A stretch of DNA of 64,000 nucleotides from Eremomyces bilateralis CBS 781.70 (taxonomy: Eukaryota; Ascomycota; Dothideomycetes; Eremomycetales; Eremomycetaceae). The notes below the pieces were generated by a model. The model did not search any database. It saw nothing but the letters and a program-made list of their open reading frames with translations, and was not told where the DNA came from. Shown piece after piece: positions 23,929-35,713 of the stretch. The stretch is from assembly GCF_010015585.1 (NCBI RefSeq), contig NW_022985071.1:425252-489251 (forward strand). The letters run 5' to 3'. Each line of letters begins with the position of its first letter. The first letter of the stretch is position 1. The position numbers and the translations under genes were made by a program.

Positions 23929-24464
23929 GACTAGCTGAAGGAAGGATATTTGTTTTGAGGATGGAGAGTTCCACCCACATTCAGGTCCCGTTATCGTTTC
24001 CGGAGACGGAGATGTGTCGTTTTGAAGCTTGAACTTTGTAAACAGGGAAAGTCTGGGATTGGACGGATGGAGCGCCGACAGCTTGATGGACCCCTGGCAG
24101 ACAGAGGTGCGGCACAGCCACTCCTGAGAAATTCTTTAGCCACAAATACCTCTATAGGACTGTGGAGATCCACGCGTCAGCACATCCGGAATTCCAGATG
24201 CATCAATAACACAATAGGTGATGATTTAACTCTGTTATTCAGTATATAAATTCGCACATGGTCAGGGAAAGGTGATTATATTATAAGCGTGTTGTACTAT
24301 GCTATGTTTCTATTTCGAGGATATGACCACTGTTTTCTAGGATACAGTGATATCACCTGTCTCTTCCTCAATGGTCTGTATCTAAGTAGATTATAATCGA
24401 CCTAATGTAGGGTGCGCAGACCGTATAGGGACCACCGCTGGAAGATTTCCTATGCAGTTGATCC
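23929..24464. other. Intergenic, PIG-S / GH2
   Basis: 5' flank of PIG-S and 3' flank of the GH2 gene. AT-rich around 24200-24400. Nothing else recognised. Confidence 0.45.
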
Positions 24465-26702
24465 TTACGCTCGGCTCCGGATCTTTCGTAGCTTGTGATA
24501 CGCCGTCATTGCATGGTCCATGATGTCTTTCACTGCCGCAGGATCGAGTTTGGCCCGTCGGTCGAACGAGTATACACCGTTGACCTCCTGCTCAATATCT
24601 GTCCTACAGGAGCCTGTGTCAGCGTTGCGATCAACCGGTTCATCGAAAGAACTTACAATTGGGTGTAAACTAGCCCGCAGCACACCCCCGGTTCCACCAC
24701 CGCCATGACTAGGTTCCTCACGCGCTTGAGCAGGTCTTGCGGATCACTGGCAGTGGTATAACCCCAGTCTTTCGCGGTGGCTCCAGGGACCCCCTCGGCG
24801 GGTTGGATGTTCACTCCGCCAAACTCGGAGCAAATTACCGGAGCACCATCTTCATGCTTGGATCCCTTGTCGCCACCGGACTGGTTGACGATCGGGTCAA
24901 GGAAACAGGGCTTCTTCTGGGTGATGATGTTCTCCACTGACGCGCTCCGCACCGCGAGCTCGGCCGCATCGTCATAGTCGTGGTACGTGGTAAGGTCAGT
25001 CAGCACATGCTCCCAGCCGCAATTGTCATTGATCGGTCGAGTCGGATCGAGGGTCCTAGATTGCGTCAGTCTCCCCGAGTTTCTCTGGATGACTGAATCA
25101 ATAGTTCATGCTTACTTCGTCATGTAGTAGAGCGCTCGAATATGATTGCGTTGCTCCACGTTGTTCGGCAAGTCCGTATATCCCCAGCTTTCGTTGACGG
25201 GCGTCCACGCGACCACGCACGGATGATTGATGTCTCGCTTGACGCATTCAATCCACTCCTGGTCGAACCGTTCCACGTATTTCTCGTCGAACTCGTAGGC
25301 ATTGGCAATCTCGCCCCAGACCAGGTAGCCAAGTTTGTCCGCCCAGTACAGGAACAGCGGATCTTCAACCTTCTGATGCTTGCGGCAGCCATTGAATCCC
25401 ATGTCTTTGGATAGTTGGACATCTTCTCGCAGGCTGGAGTGAACAGGGGGGGTCATTCCTGTCGCTGGCCAGTAGCCTTGGTCGAGAACGAGCGCTTGGA
25501 AATACGGCTCTCCGTTCAGTCGGAACGTTTCATCCCCTCGGGTCCACTCAATGGAACGCATCCCGGTGTGGGTTTCAACCTGGTCAATGACGGCGTTCGA
25601 AGAATCGTATAGCCGGATCGTGATATCGTACAGGAACGGGTGCTCGGGAGACCAGACAGGGATATCGTTATGTAGATACTTCGGATTGTTCGGAAGCTCC
25701 GTACGAGGGAATCCTTGGGATATTTCCTCAAGCTGACCGGAATTTAGGCGGAGATTGAGAGTGCAGTTGACAACATCTCGGTCGCGAGGCAGCTGCACGG
25801 TCTCCGATGTCCGGATGACAGCACCCTGATAGCTCGCTTCAATCTGGATCGCATAAGGTTGAAGAGCAAGCTTTCCGACCACGCCAATCGTGGCATGCAG
25901 GTCGCCGCTCTCGATATCGTCCGCACGTAGGACGGTCCCCTCGCTGCTATTGGCAATCCGCACGGCGGGAACGCTTTCCAGCCAAACGTTCTGCCAGATT
26001 CCACTGGATGGCGTGTACCAAATGTTATCGGGCTCCGGCTTCCAATATTGCTTACCCCGCGGTTGCGTCAAGTCATACGGCGAATCTTTGACGCGAATGA
26101 CAACACGGTGCGGTTCTTCCCCGCCCTTCAGAGGGAGCGCGGGCGTGATGTCCACGTCGAAGGGGACATGTCCGCCGCGATGCGAGCCAACGTAAAGGCC
26201 ATTGACCCAAACGGTGGCCTCGTAGTCAACGGCGCCGAATCGCATCAAGGCATGGTTGCCCTTCCCCAGCTCTTCTGCCGTGCGGGGGTCGGTGATCTTG
26301 CGATCATACCATATGACCTCGTGCGCACTTTGATCATTGATACCCGACGCAGGAGTTTGGAACACGAACGGAACATTGATGGTGCGCTTTCCGCTATAGC
26401 TGGGGCTAGGATTGTGGGCGATGTGTTAGCCTCACGATCAAGGAAAGAGGACGAAAAATCCCGACTTACCTTTCGTACCAACGCTGGGAGAGACCGACAT
26501 CTTTGTCGTCGAATTCGAAACCCCATTTCCCATTCAAAGTCACCCAATTGAGGCTCGTCCGCTGAAAATCCGGTCGAGGATAATACTCCGCCATCTTCTG
26601 GGACGGAGGGTGACCTTCCCCGCTCTCTGGAGCAGCCGTGGAACGGCGCTTCGAGAAAGACTTGAGCTTTTCAAACACTGGTGGACTCATCTTAGCTGGC
26701 AC
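24465..26702 (-). CDS. Glycoside hydrolase family 2 protein (beta-galactosidase/glucuronidase-like)
   Basis: Retaining glycosidase. Exons 26702-26470, 26399-25116, 25055-24657 and 24603-24465 close to 684 residues. The domain order is the GH2 one. A sugar-binding jelly-roll has RTSLNWVTLNGKWGFEFDD and ATVWVNGLYVGSHRGGHVPF. An Ig-like domain with WSPEHPFLYDITI follows, then the TIM barrel. The predicted acid/base Glu is in WTPVNESWG and the nucleophile Glu in VICSEFGG, so the active site looks complete. There is no signal peptide, so an intracellular enzyme acting on imported oligosaccharides or glycosides is inferred. The exact sugar specificity cannot be told from these motifs. MPAK and MSPP are alternative starts four codons apart. 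Confidence 0.9.
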
Positions 26703-27670
26703 GGAATGGTGTGAAAGTTGGAAAGAAGGATATTACGCACACTGGAACTTATACAGCTGGCAATTCCAAAGGGCGGGTCCGTCACTCCGTCATCGGTTGT
26801 GTTGCGTGTTGTTTGAGATGAAACTGGTAGCTGATCCGCAAGGTCCCATAGTCCCATTTTAAGATGCGGAGATTCATGAAGCTAAGAGTCTTATTAATCG
26901 ATTCGCCGGTTCTCAAGGTCGGTTCCAACTTAAATTCAACCACCTGGGCACGGATATCACGATTATCGAAGGGATCACAATTATTTCGCTGGGTGAATCT
27001 ACCCGTTGGCGAAGGACTAGAGAAGGTGTTCCAGCATCGACATGTGGATGGCACCGTACAACCAGATCTGACGTGGACTTCTTTCGACGACTAGCTGCTG
27101 TCCGACGAGATGAAGATGAACATTTAAAGTAATCATAATTAGTGGGTTATGACAAACCGCAACATCGATGCTGGTGCTTATGAGATCTCGAGAAGGAAGC
27201 AAACCTAATGTGGGATCTTCTTAGGGACGGTATTCAAGCACTCGTTCAGCTGACTTGAGCACACATCGCTGAAACCATTACGGAACCAGAGCTTAGATCG
27301 GGTCACGATGGTAGTCTGTATGCTAAGGATATTGAATATTATGACTGCGACGATAAAAAGCGGTGTGGGCGCAGTGATACCTTTGGTAGATGCCATCAAA
27401 CGGAGATTTACAGGAGGTTACGATAAAGCTGTCCATTGGCACCATTGGTACCTTAGAAATCCGAATGAAACCGATGGAATTTCTGCATATCTATGGTATT
27501 TCCCACGAGGAACAACCAACATGAACACAGCACTAATCTCGGCCGGAAAATTTCACACAAACAACGTGATCCAAACGAAGAATTGCCGATCATTTTCAAA
27601 GGGTATCAAATTACATCCGTTCTTCCACTTCATCCTTTCCATTACTACATCCGTGGACCAGGCCATCAAA
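26703..27670. other. Intergenic, GH2 / CSC1 channel
   Basis: Nearly 1 kb, partly AT-rich. No ORF with recognisable motifs and no repeat noted. Confidence 0.45.
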
Positions 27671-30565
27671 TCACCACACCACCTCCTTCTCCTCCCCCCA
27701 CACCGGCATCGCGCGGACCTGCTTCCCCTCCACATCGTCCCACGCATTACCCTCCTTATCCTCCAACGTGCCCCATTGCACCTTCCCCTTTGCGTCCACC
27801 CACGCCCCGCGGTTCGTCACCTCCGCCCACTCCCCCACCTTCGCTTGGCACTTCTCCACTTCCTGGTCGCTCACACCGTTGGCGTCGCGCGGGATCCAGA
27901 CGACTGGTCGCCCGTGATTGATGGCCGGGTGGTAGAAGGCGGTGCGCGCGAGGTGCGCCGGGTAGGCGGGCACGGGCGACTGGAAGAGCGGGTCGAGCGT
28001 CGCGGCGATGGAGGCGCTGGAGATAGATTTGGGAAAGAAGAAGGAGTGGATGCGGCCTTTGAGACCGGTGGGTGGGAGGGGGCCGGCGGCGAGGTGGTTG
28101 ATGTGCGTGGGGTGTGCGCCGATGGAGGCGGGGGTGATGGCGCCGGTGGCAGGCGGGGTGGCTTCCTTGACGACGATGGGGAGACCGTCAGCAGTGGAAT
28201 CCTCTCCGTTGATGGGACCGCTGTTGACGGGACCGCTGTCGGTTGAGGGGCCACCGTGGCCGCGCTCGAGATCAGAAGTAGTGGAGACGGGGTATTCCTC
28301 GGCGGACTCGAAGAGGAGGGTACGTGGCAGGGAGGACTTGAGAGCGGAGAAGGTGCTGCGCATGGAGATGTGGTAGAGCACGGTACCGACAAGGAGGATG
28401 ATGACGACGACAAGCGGGCCGCTGCCGGAGGGCTGGTCGCTGGCTTTGATGGCGAGGAGGCCGATGAGACAGAGCTCGAAGATGTAGAGACCGACGAAGA
28501 GATGTTGCAGGGCTTGCGCGTAGGCGGCACCTTTGGTATCGATCTTCGCGTCGTAGACGTACAGGAAGTTGTACCGATAAGCAAAGTATAGCGTGCCGAA
28601 GCCGATGGCGGCGAAGCCGAGGACCAAGGGCGCGATGCAGGAATAGGAGATGATAATGACGCCGAAGTTGGTGAAGACAGGGTACGAAGAGCCCCACGCA
28701 ATACTGGGCATGATCAGGTAGCGGTTGAACTTTTTGCGCGGAGTCTTGTCGAGGAAGGGATACAGGACCACGGAGAGAGCCAGGCTGACGATTTGGAGAA
28801 GGTAGCCGGTGGAATTGGCCACACCGTACAGAATGAAGTACGAAATGTAAAAGTTGGACGCGGCGGGCAAGTTCTCCGCAAGCAGGGGGATTGCGCTCGC
28901 GGGTTTCGAAACGATTTGGCTGGCCACGGCAGTTGCGCCGGAGGTAAAGGTCGTGACGAGGAAGACCTGGATGACTTGGAAGGCAAAGTACCAGTTTTGG
29001 GTCTGGAGTTCCACTTCGGACAGGGTGACAGCTCCCGCAATTTTGGACAGTACTAGATCGAATCAGCGCTGTACGTTGTGCATGAGCATGAGTACTTACA
29101 TCGGCAAATGACGGGGACAAGAGACATGAGCACTGCCAACAACACGACTGGCAACAGGCCGGTGACAACACCGAGAATGACGTCTGGGATATCATTGATC
29201 CATCGTAAGAACGCTACGTTTTCTGTGAGGTAGTTGACGTTGCTGATGATACCGACCAGGGCAACCGGGATGGCCCAGAAAATAATCAAAGCGCAAATGG
29301 CAGCCGTGACAATGATGTACCGGACCGTTCGCTGATACGAAGGCATGCTCAGGTTACTCCAGATGATATCGTCCGGGGAAATGCCCCATTGCCTGGGCTC
29401 CATCTGTTTCGCAACATGATGAGTAACCATGCCGAAGGCGGCCTGGGCAGCAATCTGGCTATCAAACTCGATGAAGACGGCAGGTTGCTTCTTGACATCT
29501 CCGGTAATACGACTCTGGACATCGGTCTCAATGACCGGGACCAGCTCAGAGATCTGCTGACAGGACCAGTCGATGGTATCGACTTTGTGTCCGATGAGAG
29601 GCTTCAAGCGATGGGTCGGGCGATCCTTGCCTTTGGTGATCAGGGTCGTTTCGGCACCCTCGAGCTTGAAAACCGCCTTATCCAGATCCCCGACTTTCTC
29701 TTCGAGTTTCTTGCAGTCGGTCGCGAACCAGATATTTTTGATAAGGGGGAAGATAGCACGCAACTTGGCCTCATCGAGGTAGCTTTCCGGAACGGAAGTG
29801 AACAGGACAGTGCGGGAGGAGATGCGGCTGGAGTTCCATGGGGTCAGGAGATATGCTTGACGGAGGTTGATGAAGTAGACCGTCTCCCGAGTGATGAGGA
29901 AGAGCACGAAACCTGTTGTCCGTCAGATTTGTACCATTGTCGGGAAGAAAACGCGAAAACCTACCGACGAAGAGCCATGCGCATCCTGCGTGCGCCCAAA
30001 ATCGGTTCGCGTTCACGACATTACCAAAGTTGAGGATATCCAACTGCTGTCTCCCGCCGCCGCCGGTGGCATTGACGGGGAAAAGCACCGGCCACGTGAT
30101 GCACATCCCCACGACGCACATGACGCCCATGATCTTAAACCATCGGACATAGAGGTACGAATCGAGCGACTGGTGATTCAAGATGAACAGGTCTTGCGTC
30201 TTGGTGACGTCGGTGATCCACGAGAAAAAGGACCATTTGGACGTCGGGGTCCGCTGGTCTTTCCGGAGCGCATGGTTGTACGTACGCGGGCGGTACAACT
30301 GCACATAACTCTTGCGGGCAATGGCGAAGATTACGAGATAGAGGACCGCAAGGGCGAGAGTGGGAATGAGCGTCGAGATGAAAGCGGAGAGAGACGAAGA
30401 CTCAGGTTGGTCGCGATTTTCGCCTGGTTGGCCGGATTGCTGCGCGAGATGTCAGCTTTAATGAATTGTAGCGATGCGGTTGACCACGACTGCGGCCACG
30501 GATTGTTTGGATACAGTCACGGTCGCACGAGGACGTACCCGAGCAATCAAGGCGTGGAAAGACAT
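27671..30565 (-). CDS. CSC1/OSCA/TMEM63-type stress-gated cation channel
   Basis: Plasma-membrane or endomembrane channel of the DUF221 family, which by family knowledge is osmosensitive or mechanosensitive and Ca-permeable. Exons 30565-30539, 30439-29965, 29912-29100 and 29052-27671 give 898 residues. The architecture is complete. The N-terminal RSN1 region has three helices (FISTLIPTLALAVLYLVIFA is the first) and the motif RPRTYN. A cytosolic PHM7 domain includes RTVLFTSVPESYLDE. The multi-helix RSN1_7TM channel core contains QNWYFAFQVIQVFLVTTFTS. A cytosolic C-terminal extension ends with an IPRDANGVSDQEV and W-x-D-like block (PHM7_ext). The 9-codon first exon is supported by phase and the QSGQPGENRD continuation. 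Confidence 0.92.
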
Positions 30566-32232
30566 GTTTCCAAGGGCGTCATGCGCCAGGAGGTTGAACT
30601 ACGTTAGCAATATCGACAGCGATGGGTATAGTGTCAATTGAAAAAATCCGAAAAGGATAGAAGACGCTGGAGAAGATGTTGATGAAGAGTGAAGAAAGAA
30701 AGAGAGTAGGAGGAGGGGAAGTGGTGTAACCCGTCTCTTCACTTGTGATGTTGTTTGCTCCCGTGTGTTGGAGAATCAGTGGATGAAAATCTGATGGCGT
30801 CAAATCTCCAAGGGTTAGTTGCTGTTAAACAAGCCCCAGACAGGGGAGATTCCATTGTACAGGCCCTGGTCACGAACGGGCTGCCCCCCCACCCCCAAGC
30901 CTGCGCCATACATACTATGTACAATTGTACATACAATGGAGGTTGAGTTGATAGAAGAAACAGGGGTGTGCCAGCCCGTTCGTGACCAGGGCCTGTACAG
31001 TGTGCCGCTGGCAATCCAGTTTTTCTAGAGCTTTTCTTGAGCTTTTCTTGTTTACTGACGGGGGGACGAATGACGATCGATTACACTTATTTACACCACT
31101 GCACCCGGGCCCAAGCTTTCCTCTCCGTTTCCCGCTTGCAGGCAATAAAGTCGACCGATATGGCGATGGTTAGGGGTGATCCCAGCCGCCGATCGGGAGC
31201 AGATCTTTATCGATCCTTCGGCTTCGATACGATCAGCTGGACATGGATCTTTGCACTTCGAAGATTCATATCATCATGGACTCTCAAGTCTGAACAGTGA
31301 ATACAGCATTCCGTCCTCATGTCATAACATTGCATTGGTGCCACAAACGTTCCCTGCTTTGGAGTTTGGACTGTCAGACACGTCTCATCGTCACCATGAC
31401 CACATTCTGGAGTCTGTCTGGCTTCCATGGAAGCGGTGTAACATGAGCCTGCGTCTTGACAGTTTGAGAGTTAGGAATTGAGAGTTGAGACACATCAAAT
31501 ACATATCTGGCGCTGCTGCAGCGACCGCCACCAGCAAAACTTTGCATTTTTCTCGTAAATCTAAGCCCACCGTCTCGGTTGGCGCTCCCACACCAACCCC
31601 AGCAATCCACTGCCACGAATCACGATACGGTTGGCATGTCACCGTAGGCAGTCACATAATTTAGGGTTCGTCCAGTCTGATTTCAATTATTTTAATTATT
31701 TCGTAGTTTGGTTAGGCTTTCTAAAAAGACAGTTGAATCTACCTATCAAACTCAGTTCTCGCTAGTAGTCGTGCCTCTTATGAGTGACATGACAGCGTCT
31801 GAATCACGATCGGCGAGCTTGAGTGGCACGTCAACCCCAATCTGAAACCCCTTTTGGTCTAATGGACGCCACGCATTGCAGGTCACCGCGACGGGGACAC
31901 TCCATTGCGACTCGTGAAAATAATGGAGGAAATAATCACCACGAGTGCAGCTCAGCTCTGCATGTTGGGCACTGTAGTAATTAGGTAATAGTTAGGACAA
32001 ACATCAAGCAGTCTTGGAAGGTTGCAGGTTGAAGGGAAGGACAACAGCCATTCGAGCCGATGGTCAGATGGAGAATCATAATTAATGATGATCTCGTTAC
32101 TATCTACTTCCCATCTTCTACGCTGTATTCGTTTATCCGTTCTCGCTATACCCTACGCCAGGCGTTAATAAAGCGATGTCGATGCCTTCTATGCAAATGC
32201 TCGCGCACTCTTCCATCTTCCCCAGCCTCTCA
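30566..32232. other. Intergenic with a MITE
   Basis: About 1.67 kb between the CSC1 start and the DPP3 stop. It contains the 136-bp terminal-inverted-repeat element listed separately. Just beyond the element, an 11-bp tandem (gagcttttctt, twice) lies near 31028-31050. No gene recognised. Confidence 0.6.
30860..30995. mobile_element. Non-autonomous Tc1/mariner-type MITE (136 bp)
   Basis: The ends 30860-30883 (caggccctggtcacgaacgg then gctg) and 30972-30995 are perfect 24-bp inverted repeats. Both sides are flanked by TA (30858-30859 and 30996-30997), the target duplication of the Tc1/mariner/pogo superfamily. The inverted match continues two more bases through the TA to 28 bp. The interior has no ORF. 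It includes a C-run, and a perfect 18-bp palindrome (tatgtacaattgtacata, 30916-30933) lies near the centre. Perfect TIR identity suggests a young insertion or strong folding constraint. The TIR does not resemble those of the two transposase-bearing elements here, so its autonomous partner is elsewhere. Confidence 0.8.
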
Positions 32233-34666
32233 TCAAATGTACTCCCTCTCCGCAAAACTGCGAATCATCCCCTCCGGCGTCGCGTCATACTCCCGCAACT
32301 CCACCTTCCCATCTGGCCCCACCACCGTGTTCGCCTGCACGAACACCTTCCGCGGCGTCTTCTTCCTCAGCACCGCCGGCCGCACCGTCTCCGCATACCA
32401 CCCGCTCACCCCCGTGATCCCCTCGTACATTTTTGTCCCACTCTCGATGTCCGCTGTGCTCTTATACACGTGTAGCTCCTGCAGGTACTTCTCGACCGCG
32501 GGTCGCCCGTGCGACAGAATCTTCGACCGCTCGATCCGCACCGTCAGGTCTGAGAGGTCGGCGGCGGTGTGGTCGAGCGACGCGAACTCCGGGCCCGCGT
32601 TCAGGAAGGTTTGCAGGATGGAGAACCGCGCTTGCATGTGCGGTTGGCCCCATTTCTTGCTCTTGGGGTCCCAAAACTCGAGCGCCGTGATGCCTGCGCG
32701 CGCCATGGTGAGGTACGCCGCGTAGAGGATGTCACCGGCGGGTCCGTCGATGTCGATGCTGCCGTCGCCAAAGCCGAAGATCGAGAGGACGTTGAAGTCG
32801 CAGCAGAGCGCCATCGCGACGCACTCGGCGCGGCATTCTTCGTAGCTGCCGGCAATCGCGCCGAAGACGCCCGACCACGTCTGCCCGGGCTTGTACCAGG
32901 TGGTGATAGGCTTCCCGGTGAGTGGGCTGATGGGCGGATTGGAATGGTCGAAGTTGTAGGTGCCAGGCGCAGTCTCTTGCAATAGCTTGCCGCAGCCGTG
33001 GCCGAGGAGCTCATGAAGTCCGACTTGCACCTCGAAGGCGGCGTCGCGGCAGCGAGTGAAGACATCGAGATCCGATTCCTTGATGAAAGGGATCGGCTCG
33101 TTCGGGGCTTTGGCGCCAAGAACGTTGCCTAAAGAGACGTTCTTGAAGCCTTCCGTTTGACGGACTGTATGGTGTTAGTATTGCATACACATGCGGATAG
33201 TATACTTAAGGTCGACTGACTATCGTCGTAGTTCGGGATGTTGATCCCCGCAGGAATTCCACTCCCGGCAAAGGTAAGGACCTCTAATGACGTGAAGTCT
33301 GGCGCAAGGAATTTGTCCTTCTCGAAGTCTTTCGACCACGGAAGTTTGGGAATCAGACTTGGTGCGGATTCCACCAACTTTGCGAACGCCTGTGTCCGTT
33401 CCTGGTTGACCATGGCCACGAACCCTTCCCACTCGCCCTTCTGTCCATGCGGGTCTCGGTAGGTCTCGACGAATCCAATGTCGCTCTCTACCATTGGTCC
33501 CTTGTCGCGAATCCAGAAACGCTGGCTTTCCTTGAACGCTTCAAGGGAACCGGTCTTGAATGACTTGACATACTGCTCATGCATCGACGCCTCGGTCGAG
33601 TTCAGAGCATTCTTCCGCGCGTTCTCCAATGCTTCTGCAATCATCCCCATCTCGACCGAATGGTCTCCATACACCAGCCTCAACTTCTTCCCCTGCAATT
33701 TCCCCTCCAGAACCCACTCCGACTCTTCGATATCCCGATCCCCTTTGGCCGGATCCTTCTGCTCCGATGCAATGAGCGCCTCGAACCCATCCTGGACCTT
33801 CCGTAATCGCGTATTCTCCGGTAACAGCTTCTTCCCCTCGAGGAAATCACTCACAATCGTGATTTCCTCCTTCGTGATATTTGGGCTGTCCGGGTAATAC
33901 GTCGTCACATGGCCTCCATCCGGATACCCCAAATGCATCACCTCCTCCGACTCCGCTCCGAATATCGCATCCTTGATCTTCGCATAGTGTTTCAGGGCCA
34001 CCGGCGATATCGACGCCAGGGCAAAGAGCTGCTTCTGGCTGATGCGAGGCAGGAACTTCGAGTCGCCAAACGACTTGAAGTTCCCGGTGTTGCCGAGGAA
34101 TTGCGCGGCGTAGTCGAGGAAGTGTTTGCGGTCGTCGTCGCTCAGTCCAGCGGTCTTCTGCGCCTTGATCCAGTCGCCGGCGCACGCGTGGTGGAGGGCG
34201 ATGATGAAATCGTAGAGGGCTTCGGATTCGGGGGAGACCTGGCGGAGGACCACGCGGGTTCCGGCAAAGCTTGCGCTAGTACGAGTCAGTTTCTTACATT
34301 CGAGAGAAGGAGATGGTGGAGAGGTACATACACGGAAATGTAGTGAGCATAAAGCTTCTCCTGGTCACTCAATGCTTCGAAATGGGGACGGATCTGGAGC
34401 GGGACCACGCTCGGAGGGCTGTCCGCGAGGTAGTGCTGCAGAACATCCGGAGCGATTGGCATGGTTGCAGGTTTGGCTAGAGATATCTCTTGGGTGGGTT
34501 CTTGTCCAAATCTTGGAGTGGAATAGGATCGGTTCCAGAGAGAGAGGAATGGAGAGGGACTTTGGGTCGAATTTGGAGGATTCCCAATACAACGTTGCAG
34601 TGGCAGTGGCAGCGGCAGTCGAGACAGGCGAGCTCTCATGAGAATGCGGGGTGTACTTATACTCAT
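32233..34666 (-). CDS. Dipeptidyl peptidase III (M49 metallopeptidase)
   Basis: Zinc exopeptidase removing N-terminal dipeptides, normally cytosolic. Exons 34666-34332, 34275-33221 and 33164-32233 give 773 residues from the upstream ATG, or 705 from the internal ATG at 34462. Family signatures are intact: the zinc motif HELLGH, the second motif EECRAE, NIPNYDDIRQ, FKNVSLGNVL and VVLRQVSPES. The upstream 68 residues are Arg/Ser/Pro/Leu-rich without acidic residues until late (MRARLSRLPLPLPLQRC), which looks like a mitochondrial presequence. The downstream start (MPIAPDVLQHYLAD) matches the usual DPP3 N-terminus. Dual cytosolic/mitochondrial products from two starts are therefore possible. The second intron has a GTCAGT donor. 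Confidence 0.93.
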
Positions 34667-35713
34667 CGCTCTAAGAATAGTAGAATACTACGTAGTACGC
34701 CTTTCATGTACCTGAGAGTCAGCTTCCAGCATGAGATGCAACTTCCACCATTAGTCGCCACCCGTCTCCAGCTGGCGGAGACTCGACCTTGTATTTACGA
34801 TGGTTTATTACTGGCAGTGGGGAAGCGGGAGCCCCAGCGCATCCTAACTAGACTTGAGACTCCAGATATCCTGGCGTCAACCTCACCGTACTGACTGAAA
34901 CAGCAAAGGATACTCATATCCATCGAGCTTGTTAATATCATTGTCCTTATGGGCTAATAGACGCGTCGTGAGTCTTACAGTAGCGGTAGTGTTATCGTCG
35001 ACGGGAGGTTAGGGAATTCCGTCCGCCTAGTACAAAAGAGAGAGGTCAACCACCACCACCCCGATACTCCGCATGTTAACAAAACGAGAGATTCCAAGTC
35101 ATACCTACCACCCTCTCTTCAGCTTCCACGGTGCGGTGTCCAATTGTTCATGACTTCGGGTTGGAAATTTGACTCATTGATGACTCCTACTCTGTACTAC
35201 TCCATGTCTGAAAACATGGTCCAGGCTTGTCACATCGAACCAGTTACCAGCCGATATCCTTATCGATATTGAGATGTTGACCGACGGAAATTGGGAGTCA
35301 ATTCACGATGACGGAAGTACTTTCAGGGATTCAAATGCTTGCTTACTACTGTTGCCTGGTGCCGCAGTAGATTCGTCCTGGTTTCCCACTTCATAATTGG
35401 TCCCCCCCATGAACAGCGACTACCTACCTAGCTGCGGATATTATTACTCTTGAATCCTACTCACCGGATGGGCTCGAACGGGTGGGGCGGTCAGTCCCCG
35501 CTGGATAAATACAGACACCTGTGGATTCGATCTTTGGGCACTAATTATGAACTTATGGTCCGGTATTTAAACAAACGCCATTCCCCTCGACTCCTGGGGA
35601 AGCTGGGTTCCTCGTGCTTGAGACCAGATGCATCGGGCATCACATCGGTAGATCTGGTTGGGTATCGGCACACAAAGGCGTTTCGCTATCGATAGACGTC
35701 CGGACTTTACAAA
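34667..35713. other. Divergent intergenic region, DPP3 / DUF2828
   Basis: Shared upstream region of about 1 kb. No coding frame of note, and no repeat or RNA gene recognised. Confidence 0.45.

Noticed and set aside
28272-29195. Long minus-strand ORF in another frame over the CSC1 channel
   Set aside because: Arg/Pro/Ser-biased translation typical of an out-of-frame shadow in GC-rich coding DNA. The channel exons account for the region.
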